This document shows, piece after piece, positions 17,639 through 26,598 of a stretch of 64,000 bases of DNA. Every line of letters starts with the position of its first letter. Within the stretch, counting starts at the first letter, position 1. The notes under the pieces are model-generated. The model made no database searches and was not told where the DNA came from. It was given only the letters and a program-made list of their open reading frames with translations. A program made the translations under genes and the position numbers. Source of the DNA: DLKC01 sp002478885 (lineage in GTDB: Bacteria; Bacteroidota; Bacteroidia; Chitinophagales; Chitinophagaceae); the NCBI GenBank assembly GCA_046329585.1, contig JAXLUI010000001.1, forward strand, positions 2,294,001-2,358,000. The letters are read 5' to 3'.

Positions 17639-19006
17639 TTATTGAGCTGGCTGCAGCGCTTCAATTTCTGCGAGGTTGGCAGAAAGTTCATCATCCGTAA
17701 AAAAATGATCGCTAAGTTTTCCTTCGAAATAATCGGCATAAGCCTGCATGTCTACAAAACCATGACCGCAAAGATTAAACAGGATAGTTTTTGCGCTTCC
17801 TTCTTTTTTTGCCAGCTCCGCTTCACGAATTACCTGCGCAATTGCATGTGTTGCCTCTGGTGCGGGAATAATCCCTTCTGCTTTTGCAAACTTTATTCCG
17901 GCATCAAAACATTCGAGTTGCTGCAAGGCCTGTGCTTCAACTAGACCATCTTTAAGTAGCTGGCTACAGATAACACTTGCCCCGTGATAACGCAATCCGC
18001 CGGCATGAATAGACGCAGGTTTAAAATTGTGACCAAGCGTATACATCGGCAGAAGTGGCGTGTAACCCGCTGTATCACCAAAATCGTATTTGAAAACACC
18101 TTTTGTAAGTTTAGGGCAAGATGCAGGTTCAACCGCGATGCATCGCACATTTTTGCCATGCAATAAATTGTGCTGGAGAAATGGAAAAGATATGCCTGCA
18201 AAGTTTGAGCCCCCACCAAGGGGAGCGATCACAATATCGGGAAAATCGCCTGCATATTCGAGCTGCTTCAACGCCTCCTGGCCAATGATGGTTTGGTGCA
18301 TCAGCACGTGATTCAGAACTGATCCAAGGGAATATTTGGTATGTTCATCTCCCACAGCCCTTTCAATAGCCTCTGAAATGGCGATGCCGAGGCTCCCTGT
18401 AGAATTGGGATCTTTCTCTAAAATATTTCGTCCGGCTTGCGTTCTGTTACTTGGCGATGCATAAACTTCTGCACCAAAAGTGTTCATCATGAATTTACGG
18501 TATGGCTTCTGGTCGTAACTTATGCGAACCATATAGACTTCACAGCCCAATCCAAATTGTGCGCAGGCAAAGCTTAATGCTGTTCCCCACTGGCCGGCGC
18601 CGGTTTCGGTGGTCAACCTTTTTACGCCTGCTTTTTTATTATAATAGGCTTGGGGCACGGCAGTATTTGGTTTATGGGATCCACTAGGGCTTACACCTTC
18701 GTATTTATAATAGATTTTTGCCGGTGTATCTAGCACTCTCTCCAAGCCATACGCACGCATCATGGGTGTGGGTCTCCAGATTTTATAAATATCCTGCACC
18801 TGGTCGGGTATTTCAATAAAGCGCTCGCTGCTTACCTCCTGCATAATAAGGTCGAGCGGAAAAATTGGCAAAAGATCATCGGGGCCAACGGGTTGCTTTG
18901 TAGCAGGATGCAATGGAGGCAAAGGCTTGTTTGGCATATCAGCCACAATATTGTACCAGTGTTGTGGCATATCAGATTCGTTCAAAAAAATTTTTTTCTG
19001 TGGCAT
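17639..19006 (-). CDS. TrpB2-type tryptophan synthase beta-like PLP enzyme
   Basis: A PLP-dependent beta-replacement enzyme of about 455 residues that condenses indole and serine or a related pair. The PLP lysine lies in SGSHKPNTA (near 114), and the phosphate-binding loop GGGSN is present. TETGAGQWGTA is the TrpB2 signature; classical TrpB1 has a His in place of that Trp. I chose ATG 19006; the frame extends two codons to a TTG. No trpA, trpC or other trp gene is adjacent, so it is likely a stand-alone indole-salvage enzyme (inference). Confidence 0.9.
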   Translation of the reverse strand: MPQKKIFLNESDMPQHWYNIVADMPNKPLPPLHPATKQPVGPDDLLPIFPLDLIMQEVSSERFIEIPDQVQDIYKIWRPTPMMRAYGLERVLDTPAKIYYKYEGVSPSGSHKPNTAVPQAYYNKKAGVKRLTTETGAGQWGTALSFACAQFGLGCEVYMVRISYDQKPYRKFMMNTFGAEVYASPSNRTQAGRNILEKDPNSTGSLGIAISEAIERAVGDEHTKYSLGSVLNHVLMHQTIIGQEALKQLEYAGDFPDIVIAPLGGGSNFAGISFPFLQHNLLHGKNVRCIAVEPASCPKLTKGVFKYDFGDTAGYTPLLPMYTLGHNFKPASIHAGGLRYHGASVICSQLLKDGLVEAQALQQLECFDAGIKFAKAEGIIPAPEATHAIAQVIREAELAKKEGSAKTILFNLCGHGFVDMQAYADYFEGKLSDHFFTDDELSANLAEIEALQPAQ

Positions 19007-19095
19007 AAACAATTTGTTTGTCAGGTGAAAATGTAACTGAAATAAAGCGACAAAAGTTAGCGAATATTGAAATATCTAAAAGTTGATGCTCAGAA

Positions 19096-19155
19096 AATTA
19101 TTTTCCTGCGGGCTGCGCCGCCACGTGAATCTTTCTTTGTGTCACTCACTTGTAA
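19096..19155 (-). repeat. Single repeat unit, left orientation, GTGTCACTCAC variant
   Basis: The core at about 19136-19155 reads TTTGTGTCACTCACTTGTAA. It is the variant subfamily, with a GC-rich outer part. No right partner was found before recA. Confidence 0.7.
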
Positions 19156-19286
19156 GCCTTTTTGTCGATTCAGCATTTTGGTTTTAGCTTAAAACTAAAA
19201 AGGCAGTTGCTGTACCAACCGCAATAAATGCGGGATGCAGCCTATTCAAATATGGCGAAAAAGAGAAAACCAAAATATTTATCAAA

Positions 19287-19311
19287 TAAATACTAAATAT
19301 ATTAGTGTTTA
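19287..19311. promoter_or_regulatory. AT-rich dyad upstream of recA
   Basis: ACTAA (19292-19296) and TTAGT (19302-19306) form an inverted repeat about 65 bp upstream of the recA start, within a very AT-rich stretch. It may be an operator for recA; no regulator is identified. The half-site resembles those in front of the blaI-like gene, but such short AT-rich half-sites can recur by chance. Confidence 0.3.
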
Positions 19312-19370
19312 TAATTTTTTTACCCTACATTTACTGCCTGGATTAAATTTGAAATTCTAAAAGAAATTTT

Positions 19371-20393
19371 ATGAGTAACGCTGAAAAATTAAAAGCGCTT
19401 AAGTTAACGATAGACAAGATTGATAAAGACTTTGGCAAGGGTAGCGTAATGATGATGGGTGATAAGCCAGATAAAATTATGGAGATAGTATCCACAGGGT
19501 CGATAGGTCTTGATGCGGCATTAGGAGTGGGTGGGCTGCCAAAAGGAAGAATTGTAGAGATTTATGGACCGGAATCGTCTGGTAAAACAACAATTGCAAC
19601 GCACGTGGTTGCAGAGGCGCAGAAAAAAGGTGGCATTTGTGCATTCATTGATGCTGAGCATGCTTTTGATAGTGCTTATGCCCAAAAATTAGGGGTTGAT
19701 GTAGATAATCTTTTGATCTCGCAACCAGACTATGGCGAACAGGCCCTCGAAATTGCAGATCGTTTAATATTATCAGGCGCATTAGATGTTGTAGTAATTG
19801 ATTCGGTCGCAGCCTTGGTTCCCAAAGGGGAGTTAGAAGGTGAAATGGGTGATAGTAAAATGGGCTTGCAGGCAAGGTTGATGAGCCAGGCATTGCGTAA
19901 GCTTACAGCAACCATCAGTAAGACAAATACAATTTGCATTTTCATAAACCAACTGAGGGAAAAAATCGGTGTTATGTTTGGCAATCCGGAAACCACAACA
20001 GGCGGCAATGCTTTGAAATTTTATGCTTCTGTTCGTTTAGATATCAGGCGTATGGCGCAAATCAAAGATGGTGATGAGGCTGTTGGCAACCGTGTAAAAG
20101 TTAAAGTAGTAAAGAACAAGGTCGCGCCTCCTTTCCGCAGTGCCGAGTTTGATATCATTTTTGGTGAAGGCGTGAGTAAAATCGGTGAAATATTAGACAT
20201 GGGTGTTGAGTTGGGGGTTGTTCAAAAAAGCGGAAGCTGGTTTAGTTATAATAGCAGTAAACTTGGCCAAGGCAGGGATGCGGTTAAATTATTATTACAT
20301 GATAATCCTGAATTGGCTACAGAAATAGAAACTAAAATAAGAACTAAGCTGATTGAAGTTAGAAATGACGGCGCTGTAGTGACCGAAGAGTAA
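19371..20393 (+). CDS. recA: Recombinase RecA
   Basis: DNA strand-exchange ATPase of homologous recombination. 340 residues, full length. Walker A GPESSGKTT at 66-74, Walker B VVVIDSVAAL near 140, the L1/L2 region with GNPETTTGGNALKFYAS near 205-222. It stands alone, preceded by an AT-rich region with a dyad and followed by a strong terminator hairpin. Confidence 0.98.
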   Translation: MSNAEKLKALKLTIDKIDKDFGKGSVMMMGDKPDKIMEIVSTGSIGLDAALGVGGLPKGRIVEIYGPESSGKTTIATHVVAEAQKKGGICAFIDAEHAFDSAYAQKLGVDVDNLLISQPDYGEQALEIADRLILSGALDVVVIDSVAALVPKGELEGEMGDSKMGLQARLMSQALRKLTATISKTNTICIFINQLREKIGVMFGNPETTTGGNALKFYASVRLDIRRMAQIKDGDEAVGNRVKVKVVKNKVAPPFRSAEFDIIFGEGVSKIGEILDMGVELGVVQKSGSWFSYNSSKLGQGRDAVKLLLHDNPELATEIETKIRTKLIEVRNDGAVVTEE

Positions 20394-20419
20394 AATATTG
20401 GTGAGGGGGGTTAGTAAGT

Positions 20420-20450
20420 AAAGTCATTGCTTTTAGCAATGGCTTTTTAT
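20420..20450 (+). terminator. recA terminator
   Basis: The stem AGTCATTGC / GCAATGGCT (20422-20430 with 20436-20444) with a TTTTA loop is followed by a T-run: a classic intrinsic terminator. Confidence 0.85.
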
Positions 20451-20652
20451 TTTTATAGGTTGCTTAAGGTTACCACATAATAGGCAAGGGCATGTGTGTG
20501 GTTGCCAAAGCTGTTACTAGCTTCCACATATCGAGGAAACAGATTGAAATTGATGTTGCTTTGGGCTATAAATTAACCCGCAAATGATTGATAATTTAAT
20601 TAAACTGTAGTTATTTTACCAAATCAATTTACCTAAACCAATATCCCTTAAG

Positions 20653-21030
20653 ATGACAGACCTTTCTGAGAAAACCATTCTCGTTGCTGAGGATGATCCC
20701 ATTAATATGATTATCGCTGTTAAAATCCTGGAACAAAAAAAAGCCCGTATTGTAAAAGCTTTTAACGGATTGGATGCTTTAAAAAAACTTGCCTCAAATA
20801 AGAATACGGACCTTGTCCTGATGGACCTCGAAATGCCTGAAATGGATGGTTACCGTACACTTAAAAAAATAAGAGAGCAACATTTGAAACTTCCTGTAAT
20901 TGCATTTACAGCTTATTTTCTTGACAAAGAAATGCAGACAATATTATTGGACAATGGGTTTACAGATAGTATTCCAAAGCCTTTTCACCCGGATACATTT
21001 TACGAAAAAATATTTAAGTGTTTGAGTTAG
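20653..21030 (+). CDS. Single-domain response regulator (CheY-like)
   Basis: A 125-residue receiver domain alone. The acidic pocket AEDD is at 12-15, the phosphoacceptor Asp58 lies in VLMDLEMPEMDG, the switch Thr in AFTAY and the conserved Lys in PKPF. There is no output domain, so it probably acts by protein contact, for example in a phosphorelay or with a hybrid kinase elsewhere. No kinase gene is adjacent. Confidence 0.9.
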   Translation: MTDLSEKTILVAEDDPINMIIAVKILEQKKARIVKAFNGLDALKKLASNKNTDLVLMDLEMPEMDGYRTLKKIREQHLKLPVIAFTAYFLDKEMQTILLDNGFTDSIPKPFHPDTFYEKIFKCLS

Positions 21031-21164
21031 TACATAGCTATCGTTGACATTTTTGATAGCTATTTGGTGTCGGTGGAATCGGCTGTTCCCCCAGGCGCTA
21101 TAAAAATGGAACCATGAACCGAGCGTGGCAACAAGCGATGCCAAAAGTATTGCCGCAGAAAAAA

Positions 21165-21196
21165 AAAAAGCCGCAATAAAACTATTGCGGCTTTTG
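21165..21196. terminator. Bidirectional terminator between receiver gene and skp
   Basis: AGCCGCAATA (21169-21178) pairs perfectly with TATTGCGGCT (21183-21192), with an A-run on the left and a T-run on the right. It serves the leftward skp operon and may also stop rightward transcription. Confidence 0.85.
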
Positions 21197-21214
21197 TCTA
21201 TCTAAACAACTTGT

Positions 21215-21847
21215 TTAATTGGGCTTTTTTGCACCACCTGCAGGTGGTTTTGTACCGGCAGGGGGAGCAGTTTTAGCGGCATCAGGGTCATCGCCAAGAT
21301 ATAATAACTGCTGCGGCAATTCTGTGAGTTTTAATTCCTTTGCGACAGAAATGAACAGATTATCGATTGGGAATCCGAGTTCATAAGTCTGTGGCTTAAG
21401 AATTAATGAATATTTTCTGGCATCGAGTACTTTTTTATACGCATTAGCAACCTGCTCATATAGCGGCTGCGCGAGTTGCCCTCTTTTATTTTCAGATTTC
21501 TGCTGTGCAATTTGCTGCCAGTAAACGAGATTCATTCCCATTTTTTGGCGTTCGCCCGCTGTATAATCGAGTAATGCCTTTGATTTTTTTCCTTGTGCGA
21601 CCAAAGCAGAGTCAGCTTTGTAGGTACTATCGAGGCGTTGATATTCAGTTTGATAAACTTCGTATTCGGCACCCAAAGAGTCTTTTTCATAAATCTGAAG
21701 CATGCTGTCAACACTTCTGTAACCTGGCATTGCCTGTACCATAACATCCAGATCGAAAACTGCCACCTTAAACTGCTGCGCCTGTGAAGCCTCATTGCTA
21801 CAGAGTAAAGCGATGATTGCAAGTACAGAGAAGAAAACTTTTTTCAT
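21215..21847 (-). CDS. OmpH/Skp-family periplasmic chaperone (second copy)
   Basis: Periplasmic chaperone for outer-membrane proteins. 210 residues: signal peptide (about 1-23), then a long helical, Gln/Lys/Glu-rich body typical of the Skp tentacles, then a Pro/Ala/Gly-rich tail (PPAGTKPPAGG) not found in classic Skp. Last gene of uppS-bamA-skp-skp, 42 bp after the first skp copy. It is more diverged than the first copy. Confidence 0.88.
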   Translation of the reverse strand: MKKVFFSVLAIIALLCSNEASQAQQFKVAVFDLDVMVQAMPGYRSVDSMLQIYEKDSLGAEYEVYQTEYQRLDSTYKADSALVAQGKKSKALLDYTAGERQKMGMNLVYWQQIAQQKSENKRGQLAQPLYEQVANAYKKVLDARKYSLILKPQTYELGFPIDNLFISVAKELKLTELPQQLLYLGDDPDAAKTAPPAGTKPPAGGAKKPN

Positions 21848-21889
21848 TTTTTGTTTAATTGATTTATTGATTGTGATTTTGTAACGCTT

Positions 21890-22402
21890 TTATTTAATCC
21901 CCAACTCTCTTAATACATCGTCGCTCTTGTCCAATTTGGGGTCGGCAAATATAACAGTAATTCCTTCACTTTTATCAAGCACAAAATCGTACCCACGGGC
22001 TACGGCAATTTTTTGAACAGCATTATAAAGTTTATCCTGTATAGGCTTTACGAGTTTCTCCCTTTCTTTAAAAAGGTCACCCTGATAGCCAAAACGCTTT
22101 TTTTGCAGATCGCGTAACTCCTTCTCTTTATTAAAGAGTTCGTCTTCTCTTTTCTTCTTTAATTCGTCACTAAGCATAAACTGTTCAGCATCGTAGTCTT
22201 TATACATTTTATCTAACGCTGCCTGCCTATCATCAATTTCCTTCTGCCATTGCTCGCTTACAGCCTGTAGCTTTTTATCGGCATCGACATATTCGGGTAT
22301 TTTCCCAAGAATGTATTTAGTGTCGATGATTGCATATCGTTGTGCAATTGATGTAAACGCCAAAAGCATCATTGAAAGTGATAATACAAAGACTTTTTTC
22401 AT
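21890..22402 (-). CDS. OmpH/Skp-family periplasmic chaperone (first copy)
   Basis: 170 residues, the usual Skp length. Signal peptide (about 1-20), then AIIDTKYILGKIPEY, the conserved start of the mature OmpH domain, and a highly charged coiled-coil region (about 45-115). It lies 47 bp downstream of bamA on the same strand, as in many Bacteroidota, and escorts beta-barrel proteins to the BAM complex. Confidence 0.92.
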   Translation of the reverse strand: MKKVFVLSLSMMLLAFTSIAQRYAIIDTKYILGKIPEYVDADKKLQAVSEQWQKEIDDRQAALDKMYKDYDAEQFMLSDELKKKREDELFNKEKELRDLQKKRFGYQGDLFKEREKLVKPIQDKLYNAVQKIAVARGYDFVLDKSEGITVIFADPKLDKSDDVLRELGIK

Positions 22403-22449
22403 ACCGGCAATTTAATAATGAAATAGTAATGTTTAGAACGTTATCATCA

Positions 22450-25218
22450 TCAATCAGGTTCAAAACCCAACATAAATGTAAACCTTGCTGCATTTTTAAG
22501 CGAACTACCTTGCGTGTACCTGTCTAGTCCTATACCATAATCAAATCCAAGCAATCCGAACATCGGCAAAAAGAATCTAACACCTACACCAACCGATCTG
22601 CGTAGTTGGAATGGATTGTAATCTTTAAATGAATACCAGCCATTTGCTGCCTCAAAGAAAGTTAGCCCATATATAGTACTGCTTGAAGCCGTGCTAAAAG
22701 GATAACGCATTTCAAGAGTATATTTATTGAATATGGTGAAATATTCGGAAGCGCCTTGCTGATCAGGATTGACTCGCGGATCAGAAGTTTGATATACCGG
22801 GTATCCGCGATGTGCGACGATGTCATATCCCAACAATGCATAGCTATTACTTATGCCAGCATCGCCAACCTGGAATCGTTCGAATGGAGAAACATCAAGA
22901 GAATTTCTGAATTTGCCTAGGTATCCAAATTTGGCTGCAAGCTTCATTACAAATTGGCGATTTCTGTCTGCACCAGCCGGTTTGCCGATTGGCACATACC
23001 ATTCACCTGTAAAACGCCATTTATGATATTCCACCCACTTCCAAGGATTCTCGTTATAGATGATGTTGGGATCAATCAATGAATATGGCGGGGTAATTGC
23101 CAAAGAGAGGGAGAAATTAGACCCCGACCTCGGAAATATCTGTTGATCTAAAGAATATCGGGCCAAGGTAAAACGTACATTCAGATTGTTTGAGTACCCA
23201 TTATTGTAACCTGGTAAACTTGTAGGGCTTATATAGTAATTGGTAAGTCTGTACTGGGCAAGGTTAAGTGATACTCCAAATGAAAAATAATCGTCGGGCC
23301 ATTTTAACTGCTTTTGTAATCCGATGGAAAAACCAACCGTCCTAAAGTTGGAAGTATCGGCTGCAAGTTTCTCATATTGGCCCGTGTAAGGATTATATGC
23401 GTTTGCAAATTTTGTACTATATAAACTTACTGTAAAAGCATTGCGCTTCTTACCTCCTAACCAAGGTTCAGTAAAAGAAACATTATAAGAACGATAAGCA
23501 CGTCCGTTACTCTGAATACGAAGACTTAATTTCTGCCCGTCGCCGACAGGTAACGGGTCCCAAGCTTCTTTGTGGAAGATATTCTTTACAGAAAAATTAT
23601 TGAATGAAACGCCCACCGTTCCCGTAAGCCCTATACCTCCCCCGAAACCAGCACTCAGTTCCAGCTGGTCACTGGATTTTTCTGCTACTTGCCAGGTTAC
23701 ATCAACAGTTCCATCGTCAGGGTTAGGGACAATGTTTGGATTTATTTTTTCCTGGTCAAAATATCCCAGGTTAGCGATTTCCCTTTGTGATCTGATCACA
23801 TCAGTTCTACTGAATTTTTCGCCGGGCAAGGTTCGCAATTCTCGTCTGATTACGTAGTCTTTCGTTCTATCGTTACCGGTAATACGAATATTTTTAAAAG
23901 TTGCCTGCGGACCTTCGGTAATCCGAATTTCGAAATCGATTGTATCATTATAAACAGCAGTCTCAACCGGGTCAACTCGGAAAAACAAATAACCGTCATC
24001 CATGTACAACCCGCTTATGTCACCGCCTTCCGGAGAAATAGATTTGCCCAGTTTTTTGTTAAGCAAATCGAGATTATAAGTGTCGCCTCTTTTAATGGCG
24101 AGAATAACAGTTAATAGTGAATCGGGATACTTTGTATTGCCTCTCCAGGTTATATTGCCAAAATAATATTTATGCCCTTCATCCACTTTTATATCTATGT
24201 TCATGTTCCCTTTGGAATTGTAATACTGCGTGTCTTTCACAATATTAGCATCCCGAAACCCTAATGAATTGTAATATCCAAGTAGTTTTTCTTTATCCTC
24301 TTCATATTTTTTCTCACTGAATTTGGCCGATGAGAAAAGGTTCATACGTATATATGGGTCGAGAACGCGCTTTGTCTTGCTAAATGTTAAATATCCTTTG
24401 TCAGAAAGATAGTCGCCAAAAGTATAATGAGTAGGATTCGCGAACCCGCCCGTATCGGCAGTGGGGTGAAGTGTTAGCCTGGTCATTTCTTTTGTGCCTT
24501 TCAACTGCTTTTTCAGTTTCTGCTCGTTCACGGTGTTATCGACAAAATTAATCTGGTTTATTTTAACCTTGGTTCCCTTATTGACGTAGAAGGTAAGTGT
24601 AACTGAATTATCAAAAGCAGTGTCCTTTTTGAGATCGATTGTTGTTTTTACATTTCTAAAACCTTTTTCAAAATAAAATTTACTAATGGCGTCCATCGCG
24701 TTAATCTTCATGTTTTCCGTCACCACCCTTCCTACAACTAGCCCGGTTTTTGGTCCAAGATCTTCAGATTCACTCTTAGTAATGTTCTTAAAAAAATATT
24801 TCGACAACCGTGGTCTTTCCTGCACATTTATCTCCAGGTTAATATTATTGCCGTCCAGTTTAACTATGTAAATGGCCACATCACTAAAATAGTTTTGAGC
24901 CCACAATTTGTTAATGGCTTTCGAAAAATTATCACCCCCGGGAATAGTTATTTCATCTCCAACATTCAGGCCGGCAACAGAGAGCAGCAATGCCTCATCA
25001 AAATATTTATTGCCCGCTACTTTTATACTGGCAATCTTATATTTCTGGGGAATTTTCTGGTTAAAAATATTTAGCAGATCAGCATCAAGTGAGGTAACAG
25101 GTTCTACGGTTGTATCTGTATTGTTAGCAAGGGGTACCTGGGCTTTTGCAACAAAGCTCATGAAACCTAGAAAGAAACACAGTATAAAAAGTCGGTTGAA
25201 TCGTTGCATCCGGTTCAT
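22450..25218 (-). CDS. bamA: Outer membrane protein assembly factor BamA
   Basis: Central pore of the BAM complex that inserts beta-barrels in the outer membrane. About 922 residues: signal peptide ending AKAQ, tandem POTRA domains over about 50-480, and a C-terminal 16-strand barrel (about 510-922) ending in an aromatic-rich strand. I chose ATG 25218; the frame continues four codons to a GTG. It sits between uppS and two skp genes, the conserved Bacteroidota order. Confidence 0.95.
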   Translation of the reverse strand: MNRMQRFNRLFILCFFLGFMSFVAKAQVPLANNTDTTVEPVTSLDADLLNIFNQKIPQKYKIASIKVAGNKYFDEALLLSVAGLNVGDEITIPGGDNFSKAINKLWAQNYFSDVAIYIVKLDGNNINLEINVQERPRLSKYFFKNITKSESEDLGPKTGLVVGRVVTENMKINAMDAISKFYFEKGFRNVKTTIDLKKDTAFDNSVTLTFYVNKGTKVKINQINFVDNTVNEQKLKKQLKGTKEMTRLTLHPTADTGGFANPTHYTFGDYLSDKGYLTFSKTKRVLDPYIRMNLFSSAKFSEKKYEEDKEKLLGYYNSLGFRDANIVKDTQYYNSKGNMNIDIKVDEGHKYYFGNITWRGNTKYPDSLLTVILAIKRGDTYNLDLLNKKLGKSISPEGGDISGLYMDDGYLFFRVDPVETAVYNDTIDFEIRITEGPQATFKNIRITGNDRTKDYVIRRELRTLPGEKFSRTDVIRSQREIANLGYFDQEKINPNIVPNPDDGTVDVTWQVAEKSSDQLELSAGFGGGIGLTGTVGVSFNNFSVKNIFHKEAWDPLPVGDGQKLSLRIQSNGRAYRSYNVSFTEPWLGGKKRNAFTVSLYSTKFANAYNPYTGQYEKLAADTSNFRTVGFSIGLQKQLKWPDDYFSFGVSLNLAQYRLTNYYISPTSLPGYNNGYSNNLNVRFTLARYSLDQQIFPRSGSNFSLSLAITPPYSLIDPNIIYNENPWKWVEYHKWRFTGEWYVPIGKPAGADRNRQFVMKLAAKFGYLGKFRNSLDVSPFERFQVGDAGISNSYALLGYDIVAHRGYPVYQTSDPRVNPDQQGASEYFTIFNKYTLEMRYPFSTASSSTIYGLTFFEAANGWYSFKDYNPFQLRRSVGVGVRFFLPMFGLLGFDYGIGLDRYTQGSSLKNAARFTFMLGFEPD

Positions 25219-25348
25219 ATTTGAGGGCACCTGCAGGATTGTTTATCCGCCCTGCTACAGTTGCTTTAATTTTAAGTTGGGCAAATTAACGGGATTAATC
25301 AGAATAGTGTCAAAACTGTTTGTTAAAACAAACCGTTGTTATTGAATA

Positions 25349-26110
25349 TTAATGGGCAAGTTCTTCCGCTTTCACCTGCTCGCTGATCTTACCGAAGCGT
25401 CTCTCTCTCGATTGATAATCAAGTATTGCCTCGTAAAGATTCTCTTTTCTAAAGTCCGGCCATCTAACGTTGGTAAAATACAGTTCAGCATACGCAAGCT
25501 GGTAAAGTAAAAAATTGCTTATGCGGTATTCGCCGCTTGTTCTTATCATCAGTTCGGGGTCGGGGAATGCGCTTGTGGTAAGATAAGCCTGCAACGTATC
25601 CTGGGTAATTGAAGCAGGATCAATTTTACCAGCTTTTACGTCGATCGCGATATTCTTAACCGCATTAACCAATTCCCACCTGCTGCTGTAGCTCAGTGCC
25701 ATAATCAGGCTCATGCCAGTATTATTTTTCATGTCTTCCATCACTTCAACCAACTCATTTCTCGCATGTTCCGGGAGCATCTTTATGTCGCCGATCACGT
25801 GAAGCCTGATATTGTTCTTCTTCAGGTCAGGCGCTTCTTTTTTTATGGTATCAACAAGCAATTCCATTAAACCGGTTACTTCATACACAGGCCTGTCCCA
25901 ATTTTCGGTGCTAAAGGCATAAAGTGTAAGATATTCGATGCCCAACTCACCGGCCCCCTCCACAATATCCCGAACACTTTCCACGCCATGAAAATGGCCG
26001 TACAAACGGTCCTGGCCCTTTTCTTTTGCCCAACGGCCATTGCCATCCATGATTATGGCAACGTGCCTCGGCATACGTGATTTATCAATTTTATCCAGCA
26101 AATCCTGCAT
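25349..26110 (-). CDS. uppS: Undecaprenyl diphosphate synthase (isoprenyl transferase)
   Basis: Makes the undecaprenyl carrier for cell-wall and glycan synthesis. 253 residues with IIMDGNGRWAK (catalytic Asp near residue 22), FSTENW, and the C-terminal RTSGEYRISNFLLYQ and ELYFT motifs. First gene of the envelope operon, about 130 bp upstream of bamA. The divergent gap at 26111-26598 holds a repeat pair. Confidence 0.97.
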   Translation of the reverse strand: MQDLLDKIDKSRMPRHVAIIMDGNGRWAKEKGQDRLYGHFHGVESVRDIVEGAGELGIEYLTLYAFSTENWDRPVYEVTGLMELLVDTIKKEAPDLKKNNIRLHVIGDIKMLPEHARNELVEVMEDMKNNTGMSLIMALSYSSRWELVNAVKNIAIDVKAGKIDPASITQDTLQAYLTTSAFPDPELMIRTSGEYRISNFLLYQLAYAELYFTNVRWPDFRKENLYEAILDYQSRERRFGKISEQVKAEELAH

Positions 26111-26177
26111 TGTTGCTTGTTAAGGATGGCAAAATTAATAAAATACATTGCTATTCGCGATTTTCATTTTCCTTTTT

Positions 26178-26480
26178 AAACAGCCAGGCGAACAAGCGAA
26201 TAAATACTTTTTTTCATCGGCTTTCGCACTCCGTAGCACCGTCTCTTGCGTCGCACTCTTGTACTTTAGGGTCTTTATCGAGCAGAGCAAAATGCCACCC
26301 GATTCTACAAAACCTGATTTGGACAATAGACGTGACATAGTAATTTCATTCGCCTTACGTGCCAAACCCGGTTTTTGATTTGCCGTCCGAAGCTCGGGGT
26401 CCGCCGCCAAAAGCACTACAGCAAAAGAGTGCGACGCAACAGGTGACGAACAGTGTTGCTAAAGCCGTGCCCCAAAACCA
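26178..26480. repeat. Intergenic inverted repeat pair E
   Basis: Facing units lie in the divergent gap between uppS and the FAD/Fe-S gene. Left core 26245-26264 (CTTGCGTCGCACTCTTGTAC), right core 26421-26440 (GCAAAAGAGTGCGACGCAAC). Both share GAGTGCGACGC. The outer parts are CAGCCAGGCG and AAGCCGTGCCCCAAAA. No gene is seen in the gap. Confidence 0.82.
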
Positions 26481-26598
26481 GAAACACTATCACCGCAATC
26501 CTTCAGGAAAACTGACGGCCATTAGCAAAATATATTAGTCATTTCAAGCTTTCAAGGACTTAAATTTGCACGCCTGCCAATTTGTAAAGTGAGCAACA

